Part shown: piece after piece, positions 1-9,269 of the stretch
Layout of the letters: the number at the start of each line of letters is the position of its first letter
Position numbering within the stretch: position 1 is the stretch's first letter
Position numbers and translations under genes: made by a program
The notes under the pieces: model-generated
What the model was told of the DNA's origin: nothing
Seen by the model: the letters and a program-made list of their open reading frames with translations, nothing else
The model's database searches: none
NCBI GenBank assembly: GCA_021464245.1
Contig: JADCRB010000041.1
Span: 1,827,656 to 1,891,655, forward strand
DNA length: 64,000 nucleotides
Source: Carallia brachiata
Lineage: Eukaryota > Streptophyta > Magnoliopsida > Malpighiales > Rhizophoraceae
Reading direction: 5' to 3'

Positions 1-140
1 AAACCAACCGACCTCAAACCAATCACTCACCTAATCGTTGTCCTTGCATTGCATCTCTCTTCACAGGCACCCATCAAAACAAATAACAAAGATCCGATAC
101 AGAAAGGCATTTCACAAGTTGCAAGGAAAGAAGGAAAATA

Positions 141-353
141 ATGTCAGATTGGGGCCCAGTGTTTGTGGCAGTGGTGCTGTTTGTTCTGCTGACTCCCGGG
201 GTGTTGTTTCAGGTACCGGGGCACCACCGGTTCGTCGAGTTTGGCAATTTTCAGACCAGTGGCGCTTCCATTTTGATACATTCTCTCCTCTACTTTGGCC
301 TCATTTGCATCTTCTTGCTGGCCTTAAAGGTTCACTTGTACATTGGTTGGTGA
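141..353 (+). CDS. DUF3339 family small membrane protein, copy 1
   Basis: A single-exon 70-residue protein that starts MSDWGPV and ends YIGW. It has the layout of plant DUF3339 proteins: a conserved N-terminal DWGPV, a first hydrophobic helix at about residues 6-24, a short loop with basic residues (PGHHRFVEFGNFQTSG), and a second hydrophobic helix at about 44-66. Full length for the family is about 68-72 residues, so this copy is complete. The family is plant-specific and has no established biochemical role; a membrane location is inferred from the two helices. The ATG lies just after a CTCTTCACAG stretch at 56-65 that could be a 5' leader intron acceptor, but the upstream exon would lie outside the window. 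A paralogue sits in the same orientation at 8776-8985, so the two probably arose by tandem duplication. Confidence in coding status and family is high. Confidence 0.9.
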   Translation: MSDWGPVFVAVVLFVLLTPGVLFQVPGHHRFVEFGNFQTSGASILIHSLLYFGLICIFLLALKVHLYIGW

Positions 354-716
354 TTGATGATCAATCATCATTTACAATTAATATGTATCTTATTGAATTT
401 CTCTCTTTTTTTTCTCGTATGTGTAATTTGTGACCAATATTTATGCTTCCTTGATTGTTGGTAATCAGCTTGAGTATCAAATGGTAACTACTTGTCATGT
501 AATAATTTTGGATAGAGCTATCATTGATTGATTGTAGACTTGTAGTGATTGATTTCGGCTATAGCAGCGAACAAAGTGCTTTATTGTACGCGGCATGAAT
601 TTCAAAAGGTAATCTGGCTTAGTAAAATTTTCATGTAATAACTCAATTTGATCGCCTGGCATAGCCCCTGCTCATCCCCTTTTCTTGTTTTTTTTCCCCT
701 TCAATTGACTTAGATT
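354..716. other. 3' flank of DUF3339 copy 1
   Basis: This is the 3' untranslated region and downstream spacer of the first DUF3339 gene. It is AT-rich and has no second gene. TATTTATGC and TGTAATAAT stretches at about 438-505 could serve as plant polyadenylation elements, but no sharp signal can be fixed by eye. Confidence 0.4.
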
Positions 717-726
717 CATACTCAAA

Positions 727-1226
727 GGGATAAATATTTTTAAAGTCCTAAATCTTTAGATTTTTTTACGTTTGAGTCCTAAACCTTTTTAACATTTCAT
801 TTGAGTCCTAAATCTTTTAATTTTTTACTATATCAGTCCTTTAAATTACGAAAAGTAGTCAATCTATTAATAAGTGAGTTTAATTTAATAAAAATCATTT
901 AAAAAAGCTTAAATACATGAGTTAAATATTTTTTTCATCAACAAAATATGCATATTAAATATTTTTTTAATCAACAAATATACGAATTAAATAGGCAACA
1001 TGTATATTTTTTTATAAAAAAGACATTCAATTCATATATTTAATCTTTTTTAAATAATTTTTTGTAAAGTTAAAATTATTTTTTAATAGATTGATCACTT
1101 TTGTTAAACTGAGGGACTAATTTGGTAGAAAATCAAAAAGTTTAGGACTCAAATGAAATGTCAAAAAGGTTTAGGACTCAAATGTAAAAAAACTTAAAGG
1201 TTTAGGACTAAAAAAATCCTTATCCC
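727..1226. mobile_element. MULE-type MITE with 10-bp target duplication, copy 1
   Basis: A 500-bp foldback element. Its left arm begins GGGATAAATATTTTTAAAG and its right arm read in reverse begins with a similar GGATAAGGATTTTTTTAG. Both arms then carry GAGTCCTAAACC-like units and the shared phrase AACATTTCATTTGAG / CAAATGAAATGTCAAA. Identical 10-bp direct repeats CATACTCAAA lie at 717-726 and 1227-1236. The 9-11 bp duplication length is typical of Mutator-like transposons, hence the class call. There is no transposase inside. A second, older and interrupted member lies at 49297-51136. Confidence 0.85.
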
Positions 1227-1236
1227 CATACTCAAA

Positions 1237-3232
1237 TTCAAGACTTTTAATTAGTTACGAAAAGATTCCAATATTACTAAGTTAAAGTGTTCAGTACTTC
1301 AAATAACAGATTAATTTTTCCCGCCAACAATTGTTAATCCAGCAAAGTTGCCGGAAATGTATTCAATGGGACTCTTGCCGCAGCGCGCAAGATCAAGACA
1401 TTCTTTTTTTCTTTTTGTTTTTTTTTTTTTTTTTGGTGCATAAATTGAGAAAGCACAGGTAGTGCATTAAAGTTCCGTCAGGAATGTGTCTTATAATAAT
1501 TGGACGATTACGATATTTCTCACAATAGACAATAAGTCAATAAATCATATGTTTAATTCCACCAAAGTACCAAACGGGTTTGAAACATAGGATTTCTCAC
1601 CGAAGCCGGAAACGTGTAACCAGTTCAATCACATTGGTGGTAGGTTCGAGACACTCTTCTGAAAATATGCAAACACTTGCGCAACAACGTGCATTCCATC
1701 TCTAACCTGCTTTGCCAAATACCAGGTTTCTGACTACTAAATTATTTGGTAGATTCAAATGTGTATTATGGATCTCCAGATTTCTGCTGGTAAATTTTAT
1801 GGATCTTCTAATTAATAATCATTAATTAGCTGTTTTCCAGGACTAGGTGCGGGCTTCTCAAGTGTGAATTAGTCGGCTTTGAAATCTTCTTCAGGGCATA
1901 TATAGAGCACGAAACACATTCCATCAGCTGGACTAGTTAAAACCAATAGATATTGGATGACACGAGGGCTTTAAGATAGCTATGATTTGCCACAACGTGT
2001 TGGACATGACTATATAGGTACGTAATTTTGACACACAAAATGTATGCAGTTAAATTAATGATTTATTTGTTTTTTTTTAAATTTAATACATTTTTTTTCA
2101 ATTTAACAGTACAAATTTCACCTGTCAATTTTGTTTTATCATTGTATGTTTACGCAGCTTTTCTTTAACATCGTACAGACAGATAACATGATATTAAATA
2201 CTAACAAAATAAACGCTGAGAGAGTTTTGCCTCATTGGTTGGTCATTTTCAGTTCGAATCGAATTAATAAAGATATAATATGATTTTTAGGTACTGAAAT
2301 TTAGCATATAATAGAACAAAGTATTTTACTCGAATAAAATTTTAAAGGAGAGGAAAATAAGAGAGAAGAAAGTGAGAGAAATAAAAAATAGAAGGATAAA
2401 AAAAATATGTTATAGTACTTGTGATGATAATGTAAAAAAAAAATTGTGAAAAAAAAACTATAGATTTTTAAATTAGAAAAGAGAAAAAAAAGAAAAAATA
2501 TATATATTATGATATTAATTTTACCTTTCTTTTGATGAGGTAAAAAGAAGGATTAAAAAGGAGAATCAGGGTATTAAAGTAATTATGTTGCTGCAGGACG
2601 ACCTATTTTTCCTGGCTTGCTCACCATTTCAATGCACTCGAGCCTCGAAATCGTCCCCTCTTTCCCTCGATCCAAGCAAGGTGTTGATGGTGCCGGCGAA
2701 AATGAACATCTTGGGGACAATAGGCGAGTTCTGATCAATTAAGCATAAGGTGACCAAATCCTCGTCGAGAAAAATAATCAGGCCAGATCTCACGTGTGAT
2801 TGGGCCTCCAAGTTTTACTTAATTATCCCGTTTGGTGAAGCGCAACGAAGGCCACCATGACAAGTGTCGTACAGATTAAACCAACCAAAAAAAAAAAAAA
2901 AGTGTCATACAGAATTTCATGTTGTATATATAATATAGAAAATATTAATGGGTTTTGTTTTAAATAAGATTAACTTAATATGTGTTAATCAAAATTAAAA
3001 AAATAAATAATTTATTAAATATTAATAAATAAATTATATAATTATTTTAATATTAATTTATATTAAATTTTATAGTAGAACTCATATAATATTGTATATA
3101 TTTTGTGGGTTGAAAAGATCAACCTTCAAAACCCCACCTTTTATTCGCTTTATTGGTGGTTAAAGGAAAGTCATTCCTAAGTGAGAATGACATCTCAGCG
3201 CAGGCATCTGTCTGGCATAAATATGTCTGATC
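1237..3232. other. Gene-poor AT-rich spacer
   Basis: No gene is supported here. It holds a poly-T run at about 1404-1434, a purine-rich stretch at 2340-2500, and an AT-rich block at 2930-3110 like many others in this genome. A short minus-strand open frame at 2629-2811 (60 codons, starts MEAQSHVRSG) lies in a locally GC-richer patch of about 230 bp. It resembles nothing I recognise and may be a gene fragment. Confidence 0.4.
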
Positions 3233-3389
3233 AGTCTTATAAGCAGAGAAGGCATTTGGAATGCAACAGAAAATGTTATCCGAAGCACAATGCGTCTGCC
3301 AAATGGGTTTCGATTTTGCAATTGAAGCTGTGGGTTTGAATTGTGTTAAAATAAGATGATGAGATTAAATTTATAATTTACTATTTAAC
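3233..3389. repeat. 155-bp direct repeat, left copy (flanks retroelement)
   Basis: This block begins AGTCTTATAAGCAGAGAAGG and is about 90% identical by eye to 7657-7812, in the same orientation. The left copy ends just before the truncated retrotransposon coding sequence at 3393. The right copy starts about ten bases after the 3' LTR ends at 7646. It is far too long for a target-site duplication. Confidence 0.8.
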
Positions 3390-3392
3390 ACT

Positions 3393-4797
3393 CAGGCAGA
3401 CACGTTGGCTAATCTGACCACTTCTCTTGCAAAGTTAGAAATCCAGATAACAGTTGTTGTCGTATGCCAAAAATAGATAGTGCCACAGAAGGATGATGAA
3501 GAAACTACAACAGCTAACGCTATATCTGTACGTCTCGCGGAGGACGAAGATTGACGCCAACCAATCATTGACTATCTACAGCATGGGAAGCTGCCTGAAG
3601 ATCGTCGTCATAAGACAGAAATTCAACAACGAGTTCCCCGCTTCATATATCTCAAGGATGTTCTGTATCGAAGATCTTTTGATAGAGTTTTACTTCGCTG
3701 CCTAGGCAATGAAGAGGCAAAACAAGTTCTCACTGAAGTACATTCTGGTGTTTGTGGCGGACATCAATCAGGGCTTAAGTTGCACTTTCAGCTCAGAAAG
3801 ATGAGATACTACTGGCCAACCATAATACGTGATTCCATTGAGTTTGTTAAAACTTGTCAAACTTGTCAATTTCATGCTAATTACATACATCAATCATCGG
3901 AGCCACTGCATCCAACTGTCTCATCCTGACTCTTTGAAACTTGGAGTCTTGACTTAGTGGAGCCCTTGCCAAAATCATCCCTGAGTCACCTGTATATTCT
4001 CGCAGCAACATACTACTTCTCAAAATGGGCCGAAGCTATTCCACTTAGAGAGGTAAAGAAAGAGTATGTTGCCAATTTCATCCGGACTCAGCTGATTTAT
4101 CGCTATGGAGTCCCTCGATTCATCATCACTGATAATGGCAAGCAGTTCTACAACAGCTTGATTGACAAGCTCTGCGAGAAATTCAAGTTCAAGTAGCACA
4201 AGTCATCCATGTACAATGCCCTAGCAAATGGTCTGGCTGAAGCATTCAACAAGACCTTATACAACCTATTGCGGAAGGTAGTCTCCAAAATCCAAAAGAG
4301 ATTGGCATGACAGAATTCCGGAGGCATTATGGGCATATCGTACAACTTACCGGACTTCAACACAAGCGACGCCATACTCACTTGTCTACGGTGTCGAAGC
4401 AATACTGCCGTTGGAAACACAGATTCCATCTCTGCGCATGGCTGTTCTGGAAGGACTCACACAGGAGGCGAATGCTCGCCTACGTTTGGATGAGTTAGAA
4501 GCCCTCGATGAAAGGAGGCTCGAAGCACAATAGCAACTTGAGTGCTACCAAACCCAGCTCACCAACACGTTCAACCGTAGGGTCCGCCCTCGATCTTTTC
4601 AAGTTAGAAATCTTGTTCTTACAGTGCGACGACCCATCAACATGAAGTATCGGCCTGGTGACAAGCTTACTTCTAAATGGGACGGGTCATACTTAGTGTA
4701 GGAGGCCTATACTCACAACGCTTACATGCTGTCAGACCAAGAAGGCGTCCGAATCGGCCCGATTAATGGTAAATTTCTGAAACAGTATTATGTATAA
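3393..4797 (+). pseudogene. Retrotransposon pol remnant: RNase H tail and integrase
   Basis: Translated in pieces, the stretch gives the RNase H end, then the integrase zinc-binding region (HSGVCGGHQ near 3740-3765 and CQTCQ near 3855-3870), then the catalytic core. The three acidic residues lie in WSLDLVEP (about 3945-3970), ITDNGKQF (about 4125-4148) and NGLAEAFNK (about 4225-4252). The end module finishes IGPINGKFLKQYYV with a stop at 4795-4797. Premature stops occur near 3554, 3927, 4194, 4307 and 4531 and near 4700. Integrase would join element cDNA to the host chromosome; this copy is dead. Lineage is called from the C-terminal phrase and the general core match. Confidence 0.85.
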
Positions 4798-4799
4798 AT

Positions 4800-5230
4800 A
4801 TATTTAAAAAAAAGAAAAAAATTAAAAAAATAGAAAAAAATAGAAAAAAAATCAAAAAATAAAAAAAAAATCAAAAAAAAGTTGGGAAGTCCCGATCTGA
4901 AAGTTCAAGCGAAAATTCAAACCCGAAAATCCAAACCCAAATACTTGAGCCCAATTCAGAAAACTCAAAACCCAACTCAAAAGTCTGAAAACTAAGTCCA
5001 GACTCAAAACCCAAACACTCAACCCAAATCCAAAAATCAAAATCCAAAACCCAAACACTTGACCCAAATCCAAAAATCCAAGTGTAGAAGTCCAAACACT
5101 CGACCCAAATCCAATCCAAAGCCCAAAATCCAAAAATTCCAAGTTCCAGACACAGTCCAAAACTCAAGTTCAAAATCCAATCCAATCCAACTCCTAGCCC
5201 GCATGAGTATAAATTGTGAACGGCCTAAAA
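4800..5230. repeat. A-rich tract and degenerate AC-rich minisatellite
   Basis: A poly-A-like stretch (4800-4880) leads into a tract almost free of G on the plus strand. It is built from variants of CCCAAATCCAAAAATCCAA and CCCAAACACTCGACCC, with unit spacing of roughly 40-55 bp and at least five irregular copies. Long open frames on both strands here are artefacts of the composition. It separates the end of pol from the homeobox frame and may mark the left junction of the captured segment. Confidence 0.75.
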
Positions 5231-5326
5231 ATATAAAAACGACGGATGGTTTGAGTCTGAAACCTAACATAAGTCTCAACCGATCTTCACCACATACCAG
5301 ACCTTTGCTCCTCTACCACACGAAAG

Positions 5327-5920
5327 ATGGAACCAGTTGCAGAACCTCAAGACAAGGGAGAAGAAAAGTCACCCCGCACAAGGTGGCAACCAACCATGAC
5401 ACAACTGCAAATTTTGGAGGAAGTCTTCCACAATAATGGAGGTATTATTCCTAATGTATCTCAGCTTTACCAACTTGTCGGGGCAATCGAAGGAAAAAAT
5501 GTGTTTTATTGGTTCCAGAATCGGAGAAGCAGGAAGAAACTAGTACTGAGAACTGCTTTTTCCAAAGCACAGTCTATCGTTCCGATTGTAGATCCCACCG
5601 GTACAGTTTCGCCCTCAAATGAAGCAGGTCTGAGTTCTACCACTGCAATGGTCTCTTCAGGCTACAACGATCAAAGTAGTAGCCTGTGAGAGCATGCGTA
5701 CTGGTCCTGCTGGTCTTATGGAGTCAGTCAAAAGTTCATCCCTTCTAAGTACTTAAATTTAGGAGAGACTTTTCTAGCAGAAAAAAGTCGTTCCGGCGAA
5801 ACTTTGCCTCTCTTTCCAGAATATTCCGGCAGCATCAACCAGTCGAAAAGCGACGTCAACATCATCGGCCCACCAGATGAGGTCGAGCTTGACTTGGAGC
5901 TGCGTCTCGGGCCCCGCTAG
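5327..5920 (+). pseudogene. WUSCHEL-like homeobox gene carried inside a retrotransposon
   Basis: One reading frame of 198 codons, broken only by TGA at 5687-5689 (codon 121). Residues about 17-71 are a WOX-type homeodomain: it has the TRWQP start of helix 1 and the signature IEGKNVFYWFQN of helix 3 (residues 54-65), then a basic RRSRKK. After the TGA the same frame gives a WUS-box TLPLFP (5801-5818) and an EAR-type repressor motif LDLELRL (5888-5908), ending four codons later at TAG. That domain order is the one of WUSCHEL. About six residues are missing between helices 2 and 3 compared with WUS, so DNA binding may be altered. No intron is present, whereas plant WUS genes have introns, which points to capture through RNA. 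The first ATG has a favourable context (A at -3, G at +4). The protein up to the TGA has 120 residues and could be made by itself; whether it is expressed is unknown. Confidence 0.85.
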
Positions 5921-6840
5921 GACGGCTGATAAGATAAAGTACAACGACTTTGGCAGCACACGGCAACAACTTCTGTAACACACGATAACGACTTTCGTGA
6001 AGCGCGTCAGCCGGTGCCTCTTTTGTCTCTTATGCGGGAAAGAGATGTGGATGACTCTACTCGATTCTGCGTACCTCCTTTTTGACTTAAAAAAAAAAAA
6101 CTCTTTATGTTATATATATATCCTGCATGTCCGAGCCATAATACTTACCCTACAGCTCTTCTTCTTCTCAAAAGAAAATGGCTAGTCTCTGCACTTGCCT
6201 CAAGAAGTTCTTTGATTAAGAAATTGGAGGCGCACGAACTAAGAAAAGAAAGAGTAGTCTTCCTCGAGGGATCCCTAAAAGCCCTCGAAACTCAGTCTCA
6301 AACGTCATCGGTATCATGGAGTTCCAACTACTCTCCTTAGTTCACATCTACCACAGAGGGATGAGACGCTGCAATCATCATAATCTTCCTTTAGATGCGA
6401 CGACGTACAAGGAAGTTCCAACTACTCTCCTTACATCGGAGCAGACTCGGGAGTCATCACTACAGTCAGTCTCTCTGTGTGCAGGTCTTGAATTCCGAAG
6501 TGCTGGGTCTTCCTTTTAGGGAGGTTCAAGTTCTTTACCTACCGGATCATTCTCATTAAAGTTTTGGAATTTCAAAGAACCTTTACTAGCCTTTACGAGT
6601 TATGGAAGCTCGAACTCACCTGAAGCCAAGACTTCAATTTTTATATTAGCTGGGCTGCTAACTTTTTCAAGATCGTATCTGTTTCCTGGTGAGATCCAAC
6701 AAAAGCAGGTCTAACCGGAGATAGAAGGCTTCAACATTTAATATTTATCAAGACATCTCAAGTTTCAAACTGGACTTCAAGACGCGGTTTGGATCATTTC
6801 TGTAAAATTCTTCCTTACCAACCCTTAAAGTGAGGGCATT
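5921..6840 (+). other. Retrotransposon 3' non-coding segment
   Basis: This lies between the homeobox frame and the 3' LTR. No conserved domain is seen. A 22-bp phrase around AGTTCCAACTACTCTCCTTA occurs twice (6319-6341 and 6412-6434). The purine-rich run AAAGTGAGGG at 6827-6836 just before the LTR is the likely polypurine tract. Confidence 0.6.
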
Positions 6841-7646
6841 TGTAAACAAGTAAATTATAAAAATAATAAAAAAAAGAGGTGTTGGCAGCCGCCAACCTTG
6901 AAGTCAAGGTTGGCAGCTGCCAACCTAAATTGAATGTCACCAACCAAATAGTTGGTGGCAGACAGGCGGGGGAGGCCTATAAATTGGTCTCCCCCCAAAT
7001 CAAATAGAACCAGCAAGCGAAGCAAAAAAAAAAAAAAAGAGAGCAAAGAAGAGAGAGATAGCAGAAAGAAAAAAAAATTAAAGTTTATCAAAAAAATTTT
7101 CTGTTGCGTATTCTGTGATATTTTTTTTTAACTCTTTTGAGGAAGATATCTCAGATATAAAGTCAAAAAAATTTGCTATTTCCGTTTCTAAAGTTATTTT
7201 AGATTTATATTCTCTGATCATATCAGATCTGGATCTGTGAGAGTATAGATCTAAAAATATCAAAATATTATAAATCTGGCTGATATCAAGTTTCATACGG
7301 CCCTCAGCAAAGTCCAGACAACTCATCCGAGAGTAAGTCCCTTCGACCATAGGTGAAATTAAGTCAGATCGGCTCAGATCAGGTCTCTGCGATTCTGAAC
7401 CGTAGTCTAAATGTCTACATTAAATCCAGTTTCAGTCTACCCAGTTCAAGAAAAAGTTGTGGAAATTATTTCTGTCAAAATCAAGATCGTGCAGCCCTTG
7501 ACGGAGTCAAAAAAAAAAAGAACACTAATCGGAGAATTTACGGAGATCGACCTCACGTAAATTTTCTTTTACTTTAAATTTTTATTTGTAATTTATTTTT
7601 GTATTTTCGAGTTTAATTGTTTTAGACTTGAAATTTACTCGTTACA
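6841..7646 (+). repeat. 3' LTR of the Tat-lineage element
   Basis: The LTR begins TGTAAACAAG right after the polypurine-like run and ends TCGTTACA, giving the expected TG...CA ends and a length of 806 bp. A TATA box (TATAAAT, 6978-6984) follows a cluster of inverted GTTGGCAGC/GCTGCCAAC repeats at 6881-6960, which would be the U3 enhancer region. GC-rich U3 gives way to AT-rich R/U5. No matching 5' LTR is present in the window, so the boundaries rest on the end signals only. Confidence 0.75.
6977..6985 (+). promoter_or_regulatory. LTR TATA box
   Basis: CTATAAATT inside the 3' LTR, about 140 bp from its start and just downstream of GGGGGAGGC. The position fits the U3/R promoter of the element. 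Confidence 0.6.
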
Positions 7647-7656
7647 ATCTCTAATT

Positions 7657-7812
7657 AGTCTTATAAGCAGAGAAGGCATTTGGAATGCAACAGAAAATGT
7701 TATCCGGAGCACGGTGCGTCTGCTAAATGGGTTTCGATTATGCGGTTGAAGCTGTGGATTTGAATTATGTTAAAATGAGATGATCAGATTAAATTTATAA
7801 TTTATTATTTGA
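7657..7812. repeat. 155-bp direct repeat, right copy
   Basis: Second copy of the block at 3233-3389, in the same orientation. Differences are scattered point changes, mostly transitions, so the duplication is not recent. Confidence 0.8.
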
Positions 7813-8775
7813 TATAAAATATGTTGTCATTATACAAATTTTTAAATTTTTTTAACACAAAATTATAATATTCTTTAATATTATTCTTATTTTCTTTTTT
7901 TTTTGGTTAACAGAAAATATTACAGAGATGGGTGGACGATGACGAGCCAAATGTAACTTTACACATTTATATAAGATGATTATTAATTACATTTTTTTTT
8001 ATTTTTAGTCTCACAAAAAACGCAAAATTTAAGAAAAGAGAAACTTAATTGATTTTTTTAATTAAAATTTTTTAAATCTAACTAATTGATTAGAAAAAAA
8101 TAATTAAAAAATTAAAAATTTAAATACCTAATTTTCTTTTTATTATCATATTATTAAGTTCATTTGAATTATAAGTTGGTGACGAAAAAACTTAATTGAA
8201 TTGAAATGATGGTGTTGTAGTCATCATTCTGACAGGATCAGTTCCCTCCGAGAAAAAGCAAACGCAGCAAGAGAGCCACGTGCCATTGCCGTCTCAACAC
8301 CTATCCAGAATCCACCGACCGCGACATTGGAATATATTTGTTTATTTTTTTAAATACAGTTACATGTTTATGTGAGTTTTGTATAAAGATTTTATCTTAC
8401 ATAAAATTATTATTGATATTTTTAAAATTATAATTAATATTTTTAAAATATAAAAATATTAATTATTTTAAAAATATTAATTTTAATTTAAAAAATAATA
8501 ATTTTAATTTTACTCGATACAAAATTTAATATATAAACTATCAAAATATTATAATTTACTCTTATTTTTTCCGCCCAAATAAAAGAAGATTTCATGTCTT
8601 AATCTGTACTTGAATGCTCCAGTTCTTTCACTTATTGATTCTTTTCTTCCTCGACAACGCCAGGCCATTCCACAGAGCATTTTATTCTCTCTTCCTTTTC
8701 TATAAAGAGTCAGGAAGAGTCGTAAAATAAACAATAAAACAAACCAAAAATTGAAACTGAAAATAATAAGTAAAG
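7813..8775. other. Promoter region of DUF3339 copy 2, with AT-rich insertion
   Basis: From 7813 to 8215 the DNA is AT-rich with nothing recognisable. At 8216-8335 composition rises toward 50% GC, and this holds a CACGTG G-box. An AT-rich foldback-like block at about 8340-8560 (TTTTGTATAAAG on the left, CGATACAAAATTT on the right) looks like a small MITE inserted between that patch and the 5' leader. The leader itself probably starts after about 8570. Confidence 0.45.
8277..8282. promoter_or_regulatory. G-box CACGTG upstream of DUF3339 copy 2
   Basis: A palindromic CACGTG inside GCCACGTGCC, about 495 bp before the start codon. G-boxes bind plant bHLH and bZIP factors; function here is inferred only from the motif. 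Confidence 0.4.
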
Positions 8776-8985
8776 ATGGCGGATTGGGGGCCAGTGGTGA
8801 TAGCAGTGGTGCTGTTTGTGCTGCTAAGTCCGGGATTGCTGTTCCAGTTGCCTGGAAGGAACAGGGTGGTCGAGTTTGGAAACATGCAGACAAGTGGGTT
8901 ATCGATTCTGGTCCACACCATCATCTTCTTTGGCCTTGTCACCATCTTTCTCATCGCTATTGGTGTTCACATTTACACTGGATAG
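8776..8985 (+). CDS. DUF3339 family small membrane protein, copy 2
   Basis: A single-exon 69-residue protein that starts MADWGPVV and ends HIYTG. It aligns without gaps over nearly the whole length of the copy at 141-353, with the same DWGPV start, two hydrophobic helices (about 6-24 and 44-66) and the loop VVEFGNMQTSG. It is complete. The start is the only ATG before the conserved DWGPV. Function is unknown for the family. The two copies share orientation and are separated by about 8.4 kb of mostly transposon-derived DNA, which fits an old tandem duplication later pushed apart by insertions. Confidence 0.92.
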   Translation: MADWGPVVIAVVLFVLLSPGLLFQLPGRNRVVEFGNMQTSGLSILVHTIIFFGLVTIFLIAIGVHIYTG

Positions 8986-9269
8986 GCATCCCACATACCC
9001 CCACTTGCTTTGCTTGCTTGTGTGTTAATTCATTCTCTTCTTTAATTAGTAGCTTTCTTTGTTCTGGATCATCTTAATTGTTGCTGTTCTCAATACTTCC
9101 ATTCTATTTTGTGTATTTGATTTATTTTTATAAAGATAAGAAAAATCACTTCCAGCCGAGTCAAATCCTCGTTACCAACTAGAAATTTGAAAAACACCTA
9201 AATTTAATAAATTTGAACTTGAGATTATGCCGACTTCGTCCTTGATATTGAACTTGTGTACAGTAACAC

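Larger units (their letters stand above)
3393..7646 (+). mobile_element. 5'-truncated Ty3/gypsy Tat-lineage LTR retrotransposon
   Basis: What remains reads, in order: the tail of RNase H (ADTLANL at 3396-3416), integrase, a pol end of the type GPINGKFLK that marks the Tat/Retand group, an AC-rich repeat tract, a WUSCHEL-like homeobox frame, a purine-rich AAAGTGAGGG just before 6841, and an 806-bp 3' LTR. The 5' LTR, gag, protease, reverse transcriptase and most of RNase H are absent. Several stops and frameshifts in pol show the copy is old and cannot move by itself. Tat-lineage elements are known to carry additional ORFs between pol and the 3' LTR, which is the position of the homeobox frame. 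Direct repeats at 3233-3389 and 7657-7812 flank the whole. Confidence 0.85.

Noticed and set aside
2629..2811. Minus-strand 60-codon frame in a GC-richer patch
   Set aside because: Too short and without similarity I can recognise; kept only as a remark in the spacer entry.
4852..5436. Long open frames on both strands over the AC-rich tract
   Set aside because: They follow from a G-poor repeat that excludes stop codons; the translated repeats (FGFWI, QNPKIQ types) are low-complexity.
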